NCBI GenBank assembly: GCA_015499985.1
Contig: JAAAUF010000091.1
Span: 5,430 to 68,584, forward strand
Origin: Haplosporangium gracile
Taxonomy: Eukaryota; Mortierellomycota; Mortierellomycetes; Mortierellales; Mortierellaceae
Length of the DNA stretch: 63,155 nt
Direction: 5' to 3'
Shown piece after piece: positions 22,718-32,737 of this stretch. The stretch's first letter is position 1; each line of letters opens with the position of its first letter. The notes beneath the pieces are model-generated. The model saw only the letters and a program-made list of their open reading frames with translations, did not search any database and was not told the DNA's origin. The position numbers and the translations under genes are program-made.

Positions 22718-24523
22718 TTAGGGAACGGTGATCTTGAGTGCGGGACGCAGATCCTTGAGGTAACTAGCTAGCAAGTTCTTCCTCCACTCCTTGATTCGTC
22801 CTCCCGAGAAAAGCTCGATAACCTTCAGATTGGGCCAGTGATCTCCAATCCAGAGCACCTCAGACATCTCAAACTCAAAGTCCTCCAACATCGACTCCAG
22901 ATTGAACGATCCTCTGAGCTCTTCAAGTTTCGTGAGCCCTCCCAGTTGCCCGAGCCAGCCCTTTCGGTAACGTCGCCTGTCTTCCAGTGTCAGCATGCCC
23001 GGGAACGAGTAATGGAAGTACTCCACCGGTTCATCCTCGTCGTACATGCCACCCTTGTCAAAATCGACCTTCAAGTCCAAGATCCGCAGCTCTCGGAGAG
23101 ATCCAAGCTGCTGGTAAAACCTGGCCAAGCGTTTAACCCCGGCTGGCGTCATGTCCTCCTCGGGGTAGTAGTCCATAGGGAGTTTGGCGAGCTCGTTGAG
23201 GGTGAGTACCAGGCGTAGCTCCTTGAACTTGGTGGACGCCCAGGGCTTTTTGACAATCTCGCGTAGTGAATGTTCAAAGTTAGAGTGGGCATAAGACGTA
23301 ATCCTGAATACTTCCAGCTCGGGGCACTCGAACAGTATGGCGTTGACGGTAACCTGGTTGATCCTGATGCATACGTCAATGATAATACTCTTGAGCGACT
23401 GAAAGTGATAGTGAAGTCCGAGGAGGTCTCTGCTGGAGGGTCGCTCCTGGACTTGTGTAATCAAAAGGGACTCGATCATGTTCACCGGTAAGGCTTCCAA
23501 AATTTGGAACGCCATAACCCCTTGTCTGTCGAAAGATAAGCCGGTCTGCTTCAATGACTTTAGTCGGAGACAACATTCGGCGAGGCGTAATGCGACATCA
23601 CGTCGAGCATTGTCAACGGCAGGTATATTCATCATCTCGACGGCCGGCAAGAATTCCAGGATGGACATGTACTGCTCGGCATCGACACGGCCCCCAAAAG
23701 GCACATATTCCAATTTTGTGAGTCGAGCCAGGGGCGCCTGCCGATCCTCGATGGGCCTGGACACTGCTGCGGGTGCATCTGTTATGTCGTCGTCGTCTTC
23801 CGAACCCTCAGATGAAAAGTCGTCCAGGCTCTCGATGCCGAGCGTCAAGGACTTGATGAGCGGTGGACAGCTGTGGATGATAGTCGAAAGAAAGGGCATA
23901 GAAGGCTCCCCCGAACAAAGGTAGAGAACCAAATTTTCCAGCGTCCCGATTCCTGAAAGGATCCGTCCAAGAAAGTTGAGTTGCTCTTCCGACTCGATCT
24001 TGAATCTGATTAGAGTGAGGGAGGTGAGGAACGGACTGAAGCGAATCACGTAAAAGAGCCAAGCGGTAGGCATGATACTATTCTGACAAAGCTCGTACAG
24101 AGCCTCTTCGCCAAGGATAGCGTCAAGTTCAGCATGGGTGGGCAACTGGAGCGAGGAAGGGGAGGAAGTTGAAGTCGAAAATGACGCGGGTGAGCAACTT
24201 TTGAGCTGCGAGTGATCCAGAGATGATTTTGTCGCAGGGTCCTTGGCGACTCCAGCCATAGCATCGTAGTATGAGTCGAAACATTCCTCGTCCAGGGTGA
24301 GTGAAAAGATATATCGGGCGTGTTGTGCGGCCTCTCTGAATTCACTCAGAGAACTTCTGGCGTCGAAGGAGACTTGTTGGAAGTAGAAAGGACGAACGAT
24401 GAGGTAGATCTTGCGACTAGTACCTTGAAGTGATGTGATGTCCTTTTGGTTCAGGTAGGATGCGACCAGAGTGATGAGCTCGGGTACGTCCTTGAAGCGA
24501 TCTAGCGCCGATCCTTGCTCCAT
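22718..24523 (-). CDS. F-box/LRR-like protein
   Basis: Single exon, 601 aa, start MEQGSALDRFKDVPELITLV. The N-terminal F-box (about residues 11-52: DVPELITLVASYLNQKDITS, then LQGTSRKIYLIVRPFYF) is followed by repeated leucine-rich segments such as LTSLTLIRFKIES, LKSIIIDVCIRINQVTV, LEVFRITSYAH and LRELRILDLKVDF. It has fewer low-complexity inserts than its neighbours. Probable SCF-type ubiquitin ligase adaptor; substrate unknown. It borders the transposon-rich block that starts near 24.7 kb. Confidence 0.82.
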   Translation of the reverse strand: MEQGSALDRFKDVPELITLVASYLNQKDITSLQGTSRKIYLIVRPFYFQQVSFDARSSLSEFREAAQHARYIFSLTLDEECFDSYYDAMAGVAKDPATKSSLDHSQLKSCSPASFSTSTSSPSSLQLPTHAELDAILGEEALYELCQNSIMPTAWLFYVIRFSPFLTSLTLIRFKIESEEQLNFLGRILSGIGTLENLVLYLCSGEPSMPFLSTIIHSCPPLIKSLTLGIESLDDFSSEGSEDDDDITDAPAAVSRPIEDRQAPLARLTKLEYVPFGGRVDAEQYMSILEFLPAVEMMNIPAVDNARRDVALRLAECCLRLKSLKQTGLSFDRQGVMAFQILEALPVNMIESLLITQVQERPSSRDLLGLHYHFQSLKSIIIDVCIRINQVTVNAILFECPELEVFRITSYAHSNFEHSLREIVKKPWASTKFKELRLVLTLNELAKLPMDYYPEEDMTPAGVKRLARFYQQLGSLRELRILDLKVDFDKGGMYDEDEPVEYFHYSFPGMLTLEDRRRYRKGWLGQLGGLTKLEELRGSFNLESMLEDFEFEMSEVLWIGDHWPNLKVIELFSGGRIKEWRKNLLASYLKDLRPALKITVP

Positions 24524-24723
24524 GGTTGGTCGAGTTGTTGTGTGTGGGAAAAAATGAAAAAAGAAGAGAAAAGAATAAATTGTTTTCGTCTAGAGCGTCC
24601 TTTCTACCTCTCTCCCTCTCTCTCTTTGTCTAATTAACCTGCCTCTTTGCGTCGATTTTGCGAAGGAAAAACGGAAGATCTGTTGAATCTGATTGTTTCT
24701 TCGACAAGCAAGAGGATTTCGAC

Positions 24724-24872
24724 TACAGTCGTACCCCTAAGTATTATCCCCTATAGTTTTTCCCTCTCATGGTATATATTTTCAGGATCAGTCCATTGTG
24801 CTGAATTATCCTTTATTTCTTATTTTTATTACACGGCGTAGAACACCCTCTTAAAGTATTCTCCCCTAAACT
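24724..24872. mobile_element. diverged MITE-like copy (same family as 57320-57542)
   Basis: The left end TACAGTCGTACCCC followed by CCCTATAG matches the terminal repeat of the MITE at 57320-57542. An internal block near 24828-24856 (TTACACGGCGTAGAACACC) is found in the other copy on the opposite strand as the same word. The right end is no longer recognisable as a terminal repeat. I interpret this as an old, truncated member of the family. Confidence 0.6.
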
Positions 24873-25005
24873 ACACCGAATTGTGGTTTTTGCGCTCACG
24901 TCACCATATGTTACTGCGCTGGTATTCAATAGAAGTCATCTATTCAGTCACATGACCGGACGGCCTCCTACAGAAATAAAACAGAAATGACAGAGTGGGT
25001 TTATT

Positions 25006-25112
25006 AAGGTTTCCGCGCCAAGTCTCGTTTTCAGATGGGTAACGAACCGTTCCAGGAAGACGCGAACGATGCTGGTGTCGTTGGTGTTAACGAGACTTGG
25101 CGCGGAAACCTT
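25006..25112. repeat. 24-bp perfect inverted repeat with 59-bp loop
   Basis: Arms at 25006-25029 and 25089-25112 are exact reverse complements (core TTTCCGCGCCAAGTCTCG). They could form a long hairpin, and the right arm abuts the start of the Gag-like remnant. It may be a retroelement boundary feature or the result of a foldback insertion. Confidence 0.85.
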
Positions 25113-25827
25113 TGAGCAGGAGTGTCACCGTTACTTGATCGTACTGACAAACGACGACAACTACCAGCAGGAGCTGCAACGCAGATACTCCCTTGTAGAC
25201 GGACCGATTGGCTGGGACCTGGCGTAAAAGACTTTCCTGGAAATCTGCCTTACAAAAGAGGAACGACTCGAAAATATGGGGGCAATGGCAGACATTGGAC
25301 GCGAAGACAAGGAGACTTTTCAGAAGTACGCCAACAGAATCGACCGCAACGCCAGAGTCTATGGGATTCAGGACAATAACGATATGGTTATTCATCAGTT
25401 AACCCGATCTATCCCCAGCAAAACCTACGACTTTGTTCTTTCTAAATATCAGCAAAAAGGACCAGAGGCTCTTACCTCCAAATCAATCTCAGCATTTTGC
25501 ACCATTATCAAAACCTTGCATGGACCAGATGACGCACTGGGTGTTGTCAGACCAACAGTGCGCAACCGACATCAACAAGAGCAGTCCAACAACCTTTACT
25601 CGTCCTTTGCTCCGTACAACAACGGCAGCTTCAACAACAGCTACAGAGGATCACGCGGTGGACACCGTGGAGAACACCGAGGAGGACACTGTGGAGGACA
25701 TCGTGGCGCGTCGCGAGGAGGACGCGGCAACCATAGAACAGACCTTATGGGCCGCGACAATCAACCAATCAGTCAAGGGCAAAGCGATCCTGGACAACCA
25801 CCTCAACCAGGAATGAAGTACTGTTGA
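25108..25827 (+). pseudogene. Gag-like fragment of a retrotransposon
   Basis: One frame reads through a single in-frame TAA (25225-25227) and then stays open to 25827. The segment after the stop codon (FLEICLTKEERLENM, then GREDKETFQKYANRIDRNAR) has the helical character of a retrotransposon capsid domain. The C-terminal half is Gly/Arg/His-rich (about 25650-25735, repeated RGGH-type units) and may bind nucleic acid. No intact start codon precedes the stop. The stop and the loss of the downstream pol region indicate a dead copy. Assignment as Gag rests on composition and position next to a zinc-knuckle/pol fragment, not on an alignment. Confidence 0.55.
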
Positions 25828-26294
25828 GATAAGGTGAATGGGGATCTGTGGGTTGGGTAATTTAGTGGCTTTTTATTGTGACTATTTTTGTTAGTGATAG
25901 GAGCAATAAAACTGAGAAGGAGGCGAAGATGGTTCTTGAGCTGTCTTTTCTTCTAATTTTTCCCCTTGATCCATTCTTTTGACGTGTTTCCTTTGAACAA
26001 ACACCTTTGAAAGCAGGATCAGTACACCTTTTATTCTCAACCTCCTTTATGTCGCGACCCATACCAGGCGTGAAAAGACATACGGGCGATCGAGCAGTCG
26101 GGATGCGCAACAGCAGCCTTATATCAAGAGTCTACTTCGTTGTCAGTACTCTTTTCACCATCTTTTCCCCCTTTTTCCTCCTCCGTTGTTAGCTTTAGAT
26201 CTTATATATGCGAACTCCTTGCTCCTACCCCAGTTGTTCTTCAGAGAACCCAATCCTAGCTCAGACCATTGTAGTTAGATTCCCCCCATTTTGA

Positions 26295-26647
26295 CGAGTT
26301 TCACTACACTGTCGTGGCTGCCAGTGGAACCACAACCACGAAATTAAGGAGTGTCGCCTTTGCACCTACTTTTCCAAACGTGGACACACCTACGAACAAT
26401 GTCATACTCGGCTTTGGGATGAGCAACAACAAAACGGATTCCAAGGTAAAAAGGAGAATTCCTCAAGGATATTGATCAGGCACTCAAAGAAAATGAACAA
26501 GTACCAGTTACCAGTCATTGCCCAATTCCTGAAATGAAAGTATTCCTACTTGTACCAGAAGGTACAGTGCTATTCGTGCGACCACGACCATTCGCCGAAA
26601 AGCAACTACCCATTTTTGACGAAGCACTTAAAAAAATGGAAAATTAG
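26295..26647 (+). pseudogene. retroelement zinc-knuckle and start-of-pol fragments
   Basis: At 26295-26462 a frame encodes Cys/His-rich sequence (CRGCQWNHNHEIKECRLC, then TYFSKRGHTYEQC) that resembles retroelement zinc knuckles. A second frame at 26468-26647 reads DIDQALKENEQVPVTSHCPI and ends VRPRPFAEKQLPIFDEALKK before a stop. This resembles the stretch just upstream of reverse transcriptase in Ty3-like elements, where a run of Arg/Pro residues precedes the first polymerase helix. The frame change and the missing catalytic domains mark a broken copy, probably of the same element as the Gag-like fragment. Confidence 0.5.
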
Positions 26648-26748
26648 GAAGTAAGTGAGAAAGAAAGTGAGGTATGTTTATTGATACACTAGGGTTTTTA
26701 TACACGGCCGGAGGCAGGATATCTTCTTAAATCTACTCCTTAATAATG

Positions 26749-26784
26749 TACAGTCCCCTCCCAATGAGTTTTGCACTAAGGATT
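26749..26784 (+). repeat. left terminal inverted repeat of the Tc1 element
   Basis: It starts TACAGTCCCCTCCC after the flank TTAATAATG and pairs with 27990-28025, with four mismatches in 36. Confidence 0.9.
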
Positions 26785-26900
26785 TTAAGATACACAATCC
26801 AATTCATTCGGGTTCATTCGGCTTTAGTAGCTTGTGGAGCCTCCTTTTGCTTCCAGCACCTCAGCTAGTCGTTTATTCATAGATAATATGAGGTCTATGA

Positions 26901-27834
26901 TTACTTGTGGGGGATCTTTTCCCACTCCTCCAGAATAGCGGCGATCATTTCTTCCTTGGTCGTTGGTTTTCTCGGGCGCTTGTTGGGATGTCTCTTAAGA
27001 ATCGACCAGATATGCTCGATGAAGTTGAGGTCTGGGGATTTAGTTGGCCACAGCATTTTCTGGACGCCACTCTTCAACCGCCAGTTTGTCACGGTTTTGC
27101 TGGTATGAATTGGCGCGTTGTCCTCCATAATAAGAGGGTTCTTTACTCGTGCTGCGAACCACTTCAGTTCATTCTCGTAGACGGTGTCGACGAATCCTTG
27201 TCCTTTGTTGTTGTCGCCTTCGAGAATGTCGAGTCTTGATTTCATTCCACCTGCAATTGATCCCCATACCTTAACAGTCGATCGACCGCTCCGCAGAAGT
27301 GGGCTAATGTTTTTCGGCAAATACTTCTCATCCTTGGTGCGCTAGAGGGAGACTTTTCTGAAGTCTTTGCCTATTTCAAAGCAACACTCGTCAGTTCAAA
27401 TGGCTCTCTCCCAGTCAGTCCACGTTCAATCTTGTTTTGTCTCAAGCAAAGGACAATCGAGCTTCGACATGCCTTGGAGTTAAACGGGGCCTTTTGATGG
27501 CACCGCGGTAAAATATTTTGTTCTTGTGGAGAATCCTGCGCATAGTGCTTTCGGAGACTGGTTTGGGCGACCCCTTGGTTATTTCCTGAAGAGTGATGTG
27601 GTTGTTATTTTGAACCCTGTCGAGAAGTTGCTCGATATCCTGCTCTCCAAGAGTTGATGATCGTCCAGGAGGCTTTTTAGGAAGAACGGTGCCTTCTTGC
27701 TTCCATTTTTTAATTATGGCGAGGACTGTGTTAATGCGGAGATCGTGTGCCTTGGCAATGCTGGAAGGGGTTGCACCGGCCTCGTAGGCCCCAACGATAC
27801 GGCCTTTGAGTTCGATAGAATGATGCTTGGGCAT
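26901..27834 (-). pseudogene. Tc1/mariner (DD34E) transposase, inactivated
   Basis: Two open pieces make up one transposase. The N-terminal piece (27834-27442, start MPKHHSIELKGRIVGAYEAG) carries a Psq/Tc1-type helix-turn-helix (SSIAKAHDLRINTVLAIIKK) and the GRSSTL linker. The C-terminal piece (27320-26901) carries the second catalytic Asp in LIMEDNAPIH and the Glu in SPDLNFIEHIW, 34 residues apart, which is the DD34E spacing of Tc1. The first Asp (TDECCFE) survives in the broken middle. Lesions are an in-frame TGA at 27442-27444, a frame change just after it, a TGA at 27396-27398 directly before TDECC, and a TAG at 27342-27344. The protein cannot be made intact. Confidence 0.9.
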
Positions 27835-27989
27835 GGTGTAATGGTGGTTAGTATAACAGTGGTGGAGCTGGGGCATTGAAGGAGCTTCATTTTTCTTTTT
27901 ATTGGAAAGTTTGGAGGAGGCGATTGTGCTAGAATTTTCGAAAAGTAGTGTTTTTAAATTGGTAACGTGACCAAATTTTATCCCATTCT

Positions 27990-28025
27990 AATCCTTAGTG
28001 AAATACTCATTGGAAAGGGACTGTA
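27990..28025 (-). repeat. right terminal inverted repeat of the Tc1 element
   Basis: Its reverse complement starts TACAGTCCCTTTCC. It is followed directly by the truncated coding sequence of a neighbouring minus-strand gene. Confidence 0.9.
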
Positions 28026-28940
28026 CGTCCTCGAGGCTACAGCATTGAATCCCCAGAACAGACCCCAGTCGCAGACACCGCAGTTTCTCTTGCTCCAACC
28101 ACTCAGCCACTTGATGTTTCCAGTAAACAGCAGGAGAATGATGCATCAGAGTCGTGCTTGGGATATGGTGCTGAACGACACGAATTGGTGTTGTAGAAGA
28201 GGAACTGGCAGCGACTTGTGAGATGTATGATGACAGTGTTGAAGGGAAGGAGGGCATTGAGGTTGTCGCAGGTGTCGAAGAGGGCGTCCTTGTGGTAAGG
28301 GAGCCCAAGTTTCCACTGCTGCTGTTGGTGGAGTTTGTTCCTAAAAAAATATTATCTGCGAATGACTTGGACGAACAATTTGGATGGGAGTGATTGTTGT
28401 TGATTGGCCAGAACGCGAGTTCATGGCTGTCATGCTTTATGCTATTCGACGGTGGTAGGGCGGCATCAAGGGCGATGGCAGTTGCAGTCCTGGGGCCATG
28501 GCCACCGCTGCAGAATTATTATTGGTGTTGCTGTTTGGCTTGAAAAGGACTCCTGTAGATTGTGATCCTGAATATGACCGAGAAAAGGCCAGTGCCCTCA
28601 GAGTTGATGCAGAACCTAAACCACTTGGCTCGGATGAACCTGCTGCCCCTGCATGACCAAATGAGCCTCTTTGCAGTCCATGTTCGTCCGTATTGCCTGG
28701 CATGAAGTCCAGCCCATCCTCGTTCCCATCATCCATGTAGCCTGATGTCTTTTTGAGGGTGTATGGGAGAGCTCCATTGGATGTTGAACCCGATTGGGCC
28801 TGATGTACAGAGGTGGGACACAAGGCGGACCCTGACGCCTCTTGTCCCGACAGCTGGTGTTCTCTGATCCAGGAAGGCGAAAGGAGGGGCTTTTGTCCCG
28901 CAAAGATCGATCCCGAAATGATCAACTTGTAGGTCAGTCT
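28026..28940 (-). pseudogene. unidentified gene truncated by the Tc1 insertion
   Basis: Two probable exons: 28940-28451 (acceptor CTTTAG at 28942-28941, begins RLTYKLIISGSIFAGQ) and 28340-28026 (acceptor TTTTTTTAG, ends CLRLGSVLGIQCCSLEDV). The 110-bp intron has consistent phase but a weak donor (GTCGAA). The last segment, from AVYWKHQVAEWLEQEKL on, is rich in Trp, Cys and charged residues and looks like conserved folded protein; the rest is Ser/Thr/Gly-rich. Coding sequence runs directly into the transposon end, which adds about eleven foreign residues (QSLSNEYFTKD) before a stop. I do not recognise the family, and the upstream exon(s) beyond 28940 were not found. The call as a broken gene is inferred from the abrupt junction. 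Confidence 0.5.
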
Positions 28941-30471
28941 CTAAAGTAGGGCATTACTGGCGATGAGAATGGTAACAATAAGAGTAAAGGTGATTTAACT
29001 AGGAAAAAAAAAAGCTGGATGGCCCTGCTCATCAGCATAAAAAGATGTAATTTAGCGAATTTGTTATCTAACGTGTTTATTGTTTTGTTTTGACAGGCGT
29101 CAAAATAATAACCCACCAAAAACCAAACACGAGCACGTTTTTCAATTGTTTTCATTCCTCAACCACTACTGCTCCACGATTTCCACTCCATCTCGCAAAT
29201 TGGTTATTGTTGTTTTGTTTTGTTTTTTTTTGTTCGTATCAGTCCCGGCGTCCACGGTCGGATATTCTCGTACACATTTCGTCCTATTCATCTACTCATC
29301 GTGGACGCAACAGTGTAAAACCATGTAATAAGGAATCAAAGCGAAAAGAGAAGAAACGTGATGAAGAATTGATGATGCCTCAGTGTTGCAAAATGTCGCC
29401 ATGTGTGGGGAAAACAAAGGGAACAGTTGAATCCAGGAAGAAATAATAAACAAAATAACACAATCAGGGATCGGGTGGCGGTGGATTACAAAGAAGGAGA
29501 GGAGTACGTGGGCAGAGTACGCACCCTGGTGTAGTACAAGAATCCAAGGACGTCACATACATAAAGGATGAGGGTGATAGTAACCTGTTTTTGGTAAGCA
29601 ATTGTCCAAAATGGAAGAAGTGAGAGACAGAGATGGTGTACTCATGAATCGAAGATGTCGCGTTATGGTTCCTCGTCTTGTTCAATTGGGAGCCGTTCGT
29701 TGGTTTCCTTCTTTAGTGCAACACCTAGAACTCTAATGCCAAAAGAATAATTTTTTGTGCAAATGGCGCGATCCTCTATGAACATCCGCACTATTGCCAT
29801 GTAAATGAATGAACAGCCATGTACGAACACTCGACGGACAACAAAATTTAACGTTCAGCTTCATTTTTTGCCCTATGGACTCTTAATCCCCTTCTCGTCC
29901 CTGCATATTACTTTTTGGCACCTCTGGCATACACGACGACAGGGATGACATTCCATCTCAACAGTCCGGTTGGTTCGTCCCCCTTCCTCTTTCTCGAAGA
30001 ATCCATCCTAAGGTTTCTTTCTATCCCTCCACTCTTGTCCATCATCCTTATCCTATGTCGTCAACATATCAATTGCTCAGACAAATACTCTTACCCTCAC
30101 CTACAACCTACATCATCCATCGTCTTCGTCAGATCTCTTACTTTCTTTAGTCCTCGGTTTACATCTATACGACCGTTGACACCATCGTGCACCAAAACAA
30201 CTCACTTTTCTTTCCGGATAAACACTTCCTCTAGCTCCCTCCTTCGTCTTTTCTTAACTCGTGGCAACATGTTTACACCAAAGCCCTGAAAAGCACCCTA
30301 ACTTATACCCAATTTTATCTCACCATCTGGCCTTCCATCTTCATACCGTGTTTTCCCCATAAATAACGGTTGCATTTCGCCTACATTCCTCTCTCTTTTT
30401 TTTCCTACCGTCTTGTTCACCACCAACCCACTTTTCCCTCGTCACATATCACCCCTTTCCATCCCTCAAAG
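28941..30471. other. intergenic; probable upstream exons of the truncated gene and promoter of the sulfatase
   Basis: No exon could be defended. The plus strand becomes T/C-rich from about 29930 to 30470, as in fungal promoters and leaders. Short frames at 28934-29155, 29080-29446 and 29464-29685 carry no motif. Confidence 0.4.
30359..30366 (+). promoter_or_regulatory. possible TATA element of the sulfatase gene
   Basis: CATAAATA lies about 106 bp before the start codon in otherwise pyrimidine-rich DNA. The position suits a fungal TATA box, but the match is imperfect. Confidence 0.3.
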
Positions 30472-32403
30472 ATGAGAACTACCGCAATCTTGGCTGCCTT
30501 TCCCGCCGCCTCCCTCCTCCTCCTCTCCTTCTCTCAAATCGTCGCTGCCCAATCCCCAACCTCCGACGCCGATGCTGAAGCTGGCGCCCTCCCTATCGAC
30601 AATCACGGCCGCCCTCACCCCGACCATGGCCACGGCGACCAAAAGCCCAACTTTTTGGTCTTCCTTACCGACGACCAGGACCGCCGGATCAACTCCTTAG
30701 ACTACCAACCCCTCGTCCAAAAGTACCTCCGTAACCAGGGTACAGAGTTCACCAACTATTTCACGACAACGGCCATGTGTTGCCCTAGTCGTGTTTCGCT
30801 CTGGTCGGGACAGTTTGCCCATAACCATAACGTTACTGATGAATCCCCTCCTCATGGTAAAACTTCTTTTCTTTCTCATGATTTTCGTTTTATGGTTGTT
30901 GGTTTTTGATCCTTGGGATGTCATTTTCTTCTACCCACACGCACACAGAGTTACACGAAAAGACGCGAGAGAACTAACAATTCATATCATCCTCTCATCA
31001 CTCAATAAGGCTCATACACGAAATTCGTGTCCCAAAAGCTCGACCAGAACTGGCTTCCGACCTGGTTACAACAAGCCGGATACTCCAACAACTACATTGG
31101 TAAATTCATCAACGGCGTCTCCCCTGCCCTCAAACAAGCCCCCAAGGGCTTCGACACCGCCCACTGGGAGCCCCTCGTCGCTCCCAACATCTATACTTTC
31201 TATGAACCTGTTTTCTCTATCAACAATGGACCTTTGACGTCTTATAAGGGTCTGTACCAGACGGACGTTATCTCGGACAAGTCGGTTGAGATTTTGGATA
31301 CACTTGCTAAGAACAAAACTCAACCCTTCTTGTTCGTCATCTCGCCGACGGCTCCACACGACGAGGTCTGGTTGACCGACAACGGAACTATCTTCACACC
31401 CCCAGTTCCTGCGAAACGCCACGAGCACCTCTTCAAAGACGCCAAAGTCCCGCGCCATCCCAACTTTAATCCCAAACACAACGACAAACCCTCCTGGGTC
31501 GGCACTCTCCCCCGTCTGACCGACGCTCAAGTCTCAGCTCTGGACCAGAAATACCGCGCCCGCCTGCAATCCCTCCAAGCGACCGATGAGTTGGTCGAAC
31601 GGATTTTCAAACGCCTCGAACACAACGGCCAACTCGACAATACCTACATCGTCTACACCACTGACAACGGCTATCATCTGGGAACCCACCGTATGTACGC
31701 CGGCAAACAAACCGCCTATGAGGAAGACACAAACATCCCCTTCATCATCCGCGGCCCCGGAATCGCAAAGGGCAAGAAATCAAACGCCGTCGCAACCCAC
31801 ACCCACTTCCCTGCAACAGTCCTCTCCCTCGCAAAACTCCCCGTCCCCGACTCGCTCGACGCCCACTCGATCCCTGTCCTCGAAAACAAATCCATCTACG
31901 GAAAGGATCAGCCCACAGAAGCCTTCTCAGTCGAATTCTGGTCCCAGGCGTTCATGGAGAACACCACTGCTCGCTTCGATGCCAACACTTACAAGTCGGT
32001 TCGCCTGATTGGTCAAGGCTACAACTTGCTCTACACAGTCTGGTGCACGGGTGAGAAGGAGTACTATGATCTTGTCGAGGACCCCTTCCAGATCAAAAAC
32101 ATCTACAAGTCGACCAAACCCGCCTTCCTCAACCGTCTCGATGCCTTGTTGAACGTCCTCCGTACCTGCAAAGGCCCCACCTGCCGTGACCCCTGGGCCG
32201 TCATCCACCCTATCCAGAAGCCCGCTAACAACGGTAACGGACACGGCCATGGAAATGACAAGAGTGTGCGATCGTTGAAGGATGCGTTGAACAAAAAGTT
32301 TGACAAGTTTTATGCCGAGCTGCCCAAGTTCCATTTCAAGGAGTGTCTGCACTATTACAACCCCACCAACGAGGAGACTGCCCCTCGCCACACTGAGTTG
32401 TAA
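30472..32403 (+). CDS. secreted sulfatase (arylsulfatase / N-acetylglucosamine-6-sulfatase type)
   Basis: Two exons, 30472-30856 and 31010-32403 (592 aa), GT-AG intron, phase 1. A signal peptide (MRTTAILAAFPAASLLLLSF, then SQIVAAQ) points to secretion. The sulfatase core starts with the metal ligands in FLVFLTDDQD. It has the CxPSR formylglycine signature (CCPSRVSLWSGQ, with C103 the residue to be converted), and later TTDNGYHLGTHRM, which supplies Asp/Asn metal ligands. CCPSR with FAHNHNVTD resembles glucosamine-6-sulfatase and fungal arylsulfatases that hydrolyse sulfate esters; the exact substrate is open. His/Gly-rich stretches lie before the core (HGRPHPDHGHGDQ) and near the C-terminus (NNGNGHGHGNDK). 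Activity would need a formylglycine-generating or equivalent maturation enzyme, not seen in this window. Confidence 0.92.
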
Positions 32404-32737
32404 AAAAAAAAAGTCCTAGACATTGTATCATACCCCATCCATACCTCCCATCTATATCTTCACAAATAGAAACAGTATCCAATGCACTTTATTAAAATAA
32501 CTGGCTGCAAGACAAAAAAAAAGGGGGGAAATCATAACATGTATCGATGGAGTAAGTGAGTGAACTAAATAAAAGCTGGCAAACAATCAAAACTGTATGG
32601 CTGTATTTCACCAGAAAAGCTGCAACTCCACTGTATGTTCATAGCATGCAACTTGAAAAGGCAATCAAGAGACTTTTTATTTTTTTTATCAAGTAGGATC
32701 AAGCGGGACAAATGAGAATGAAAAAGAAGGCATACGT
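32404..32737. other. short convergent intergenic region
   Basis: These 334 bp hold the 3' ends of the sulfatase and YTH genes. There is an A-rich run directly after the sulfatase stop and a T-rich run near 32678-32688. No further feature is seen. Confidence 0.5.

Larger units (their letters stand above)
26749..28025 (-). mobile_element. Tc1/mariner-type DNA transposon with matching TIRs and TA duplication
   Basis: The ends 26749-26784 and 27990-28025 are inverted repeats that match at 32 of 36 positions, beginning TACAGTCCC and ending CACTAAGGATT. TA flanks both ends (26749-26750 and 28024-28025), the target duplication expected for Tc1/mariner insertion. The element without the duplicated TA is about 1.27 kb and carries one minus-strand transposase, now broken. 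The intact ends mean it could still be moved by a transposase supplied in trans. Confidence 0.9.

Noticed and set aside
26690..26748. TACACGGCCGG and TCTTCTTAAA words resembling part of the MITE at 24724
   Set aside because: Similarity is short and AT-biased, with no terminal repeat; not enough to call a third copy.
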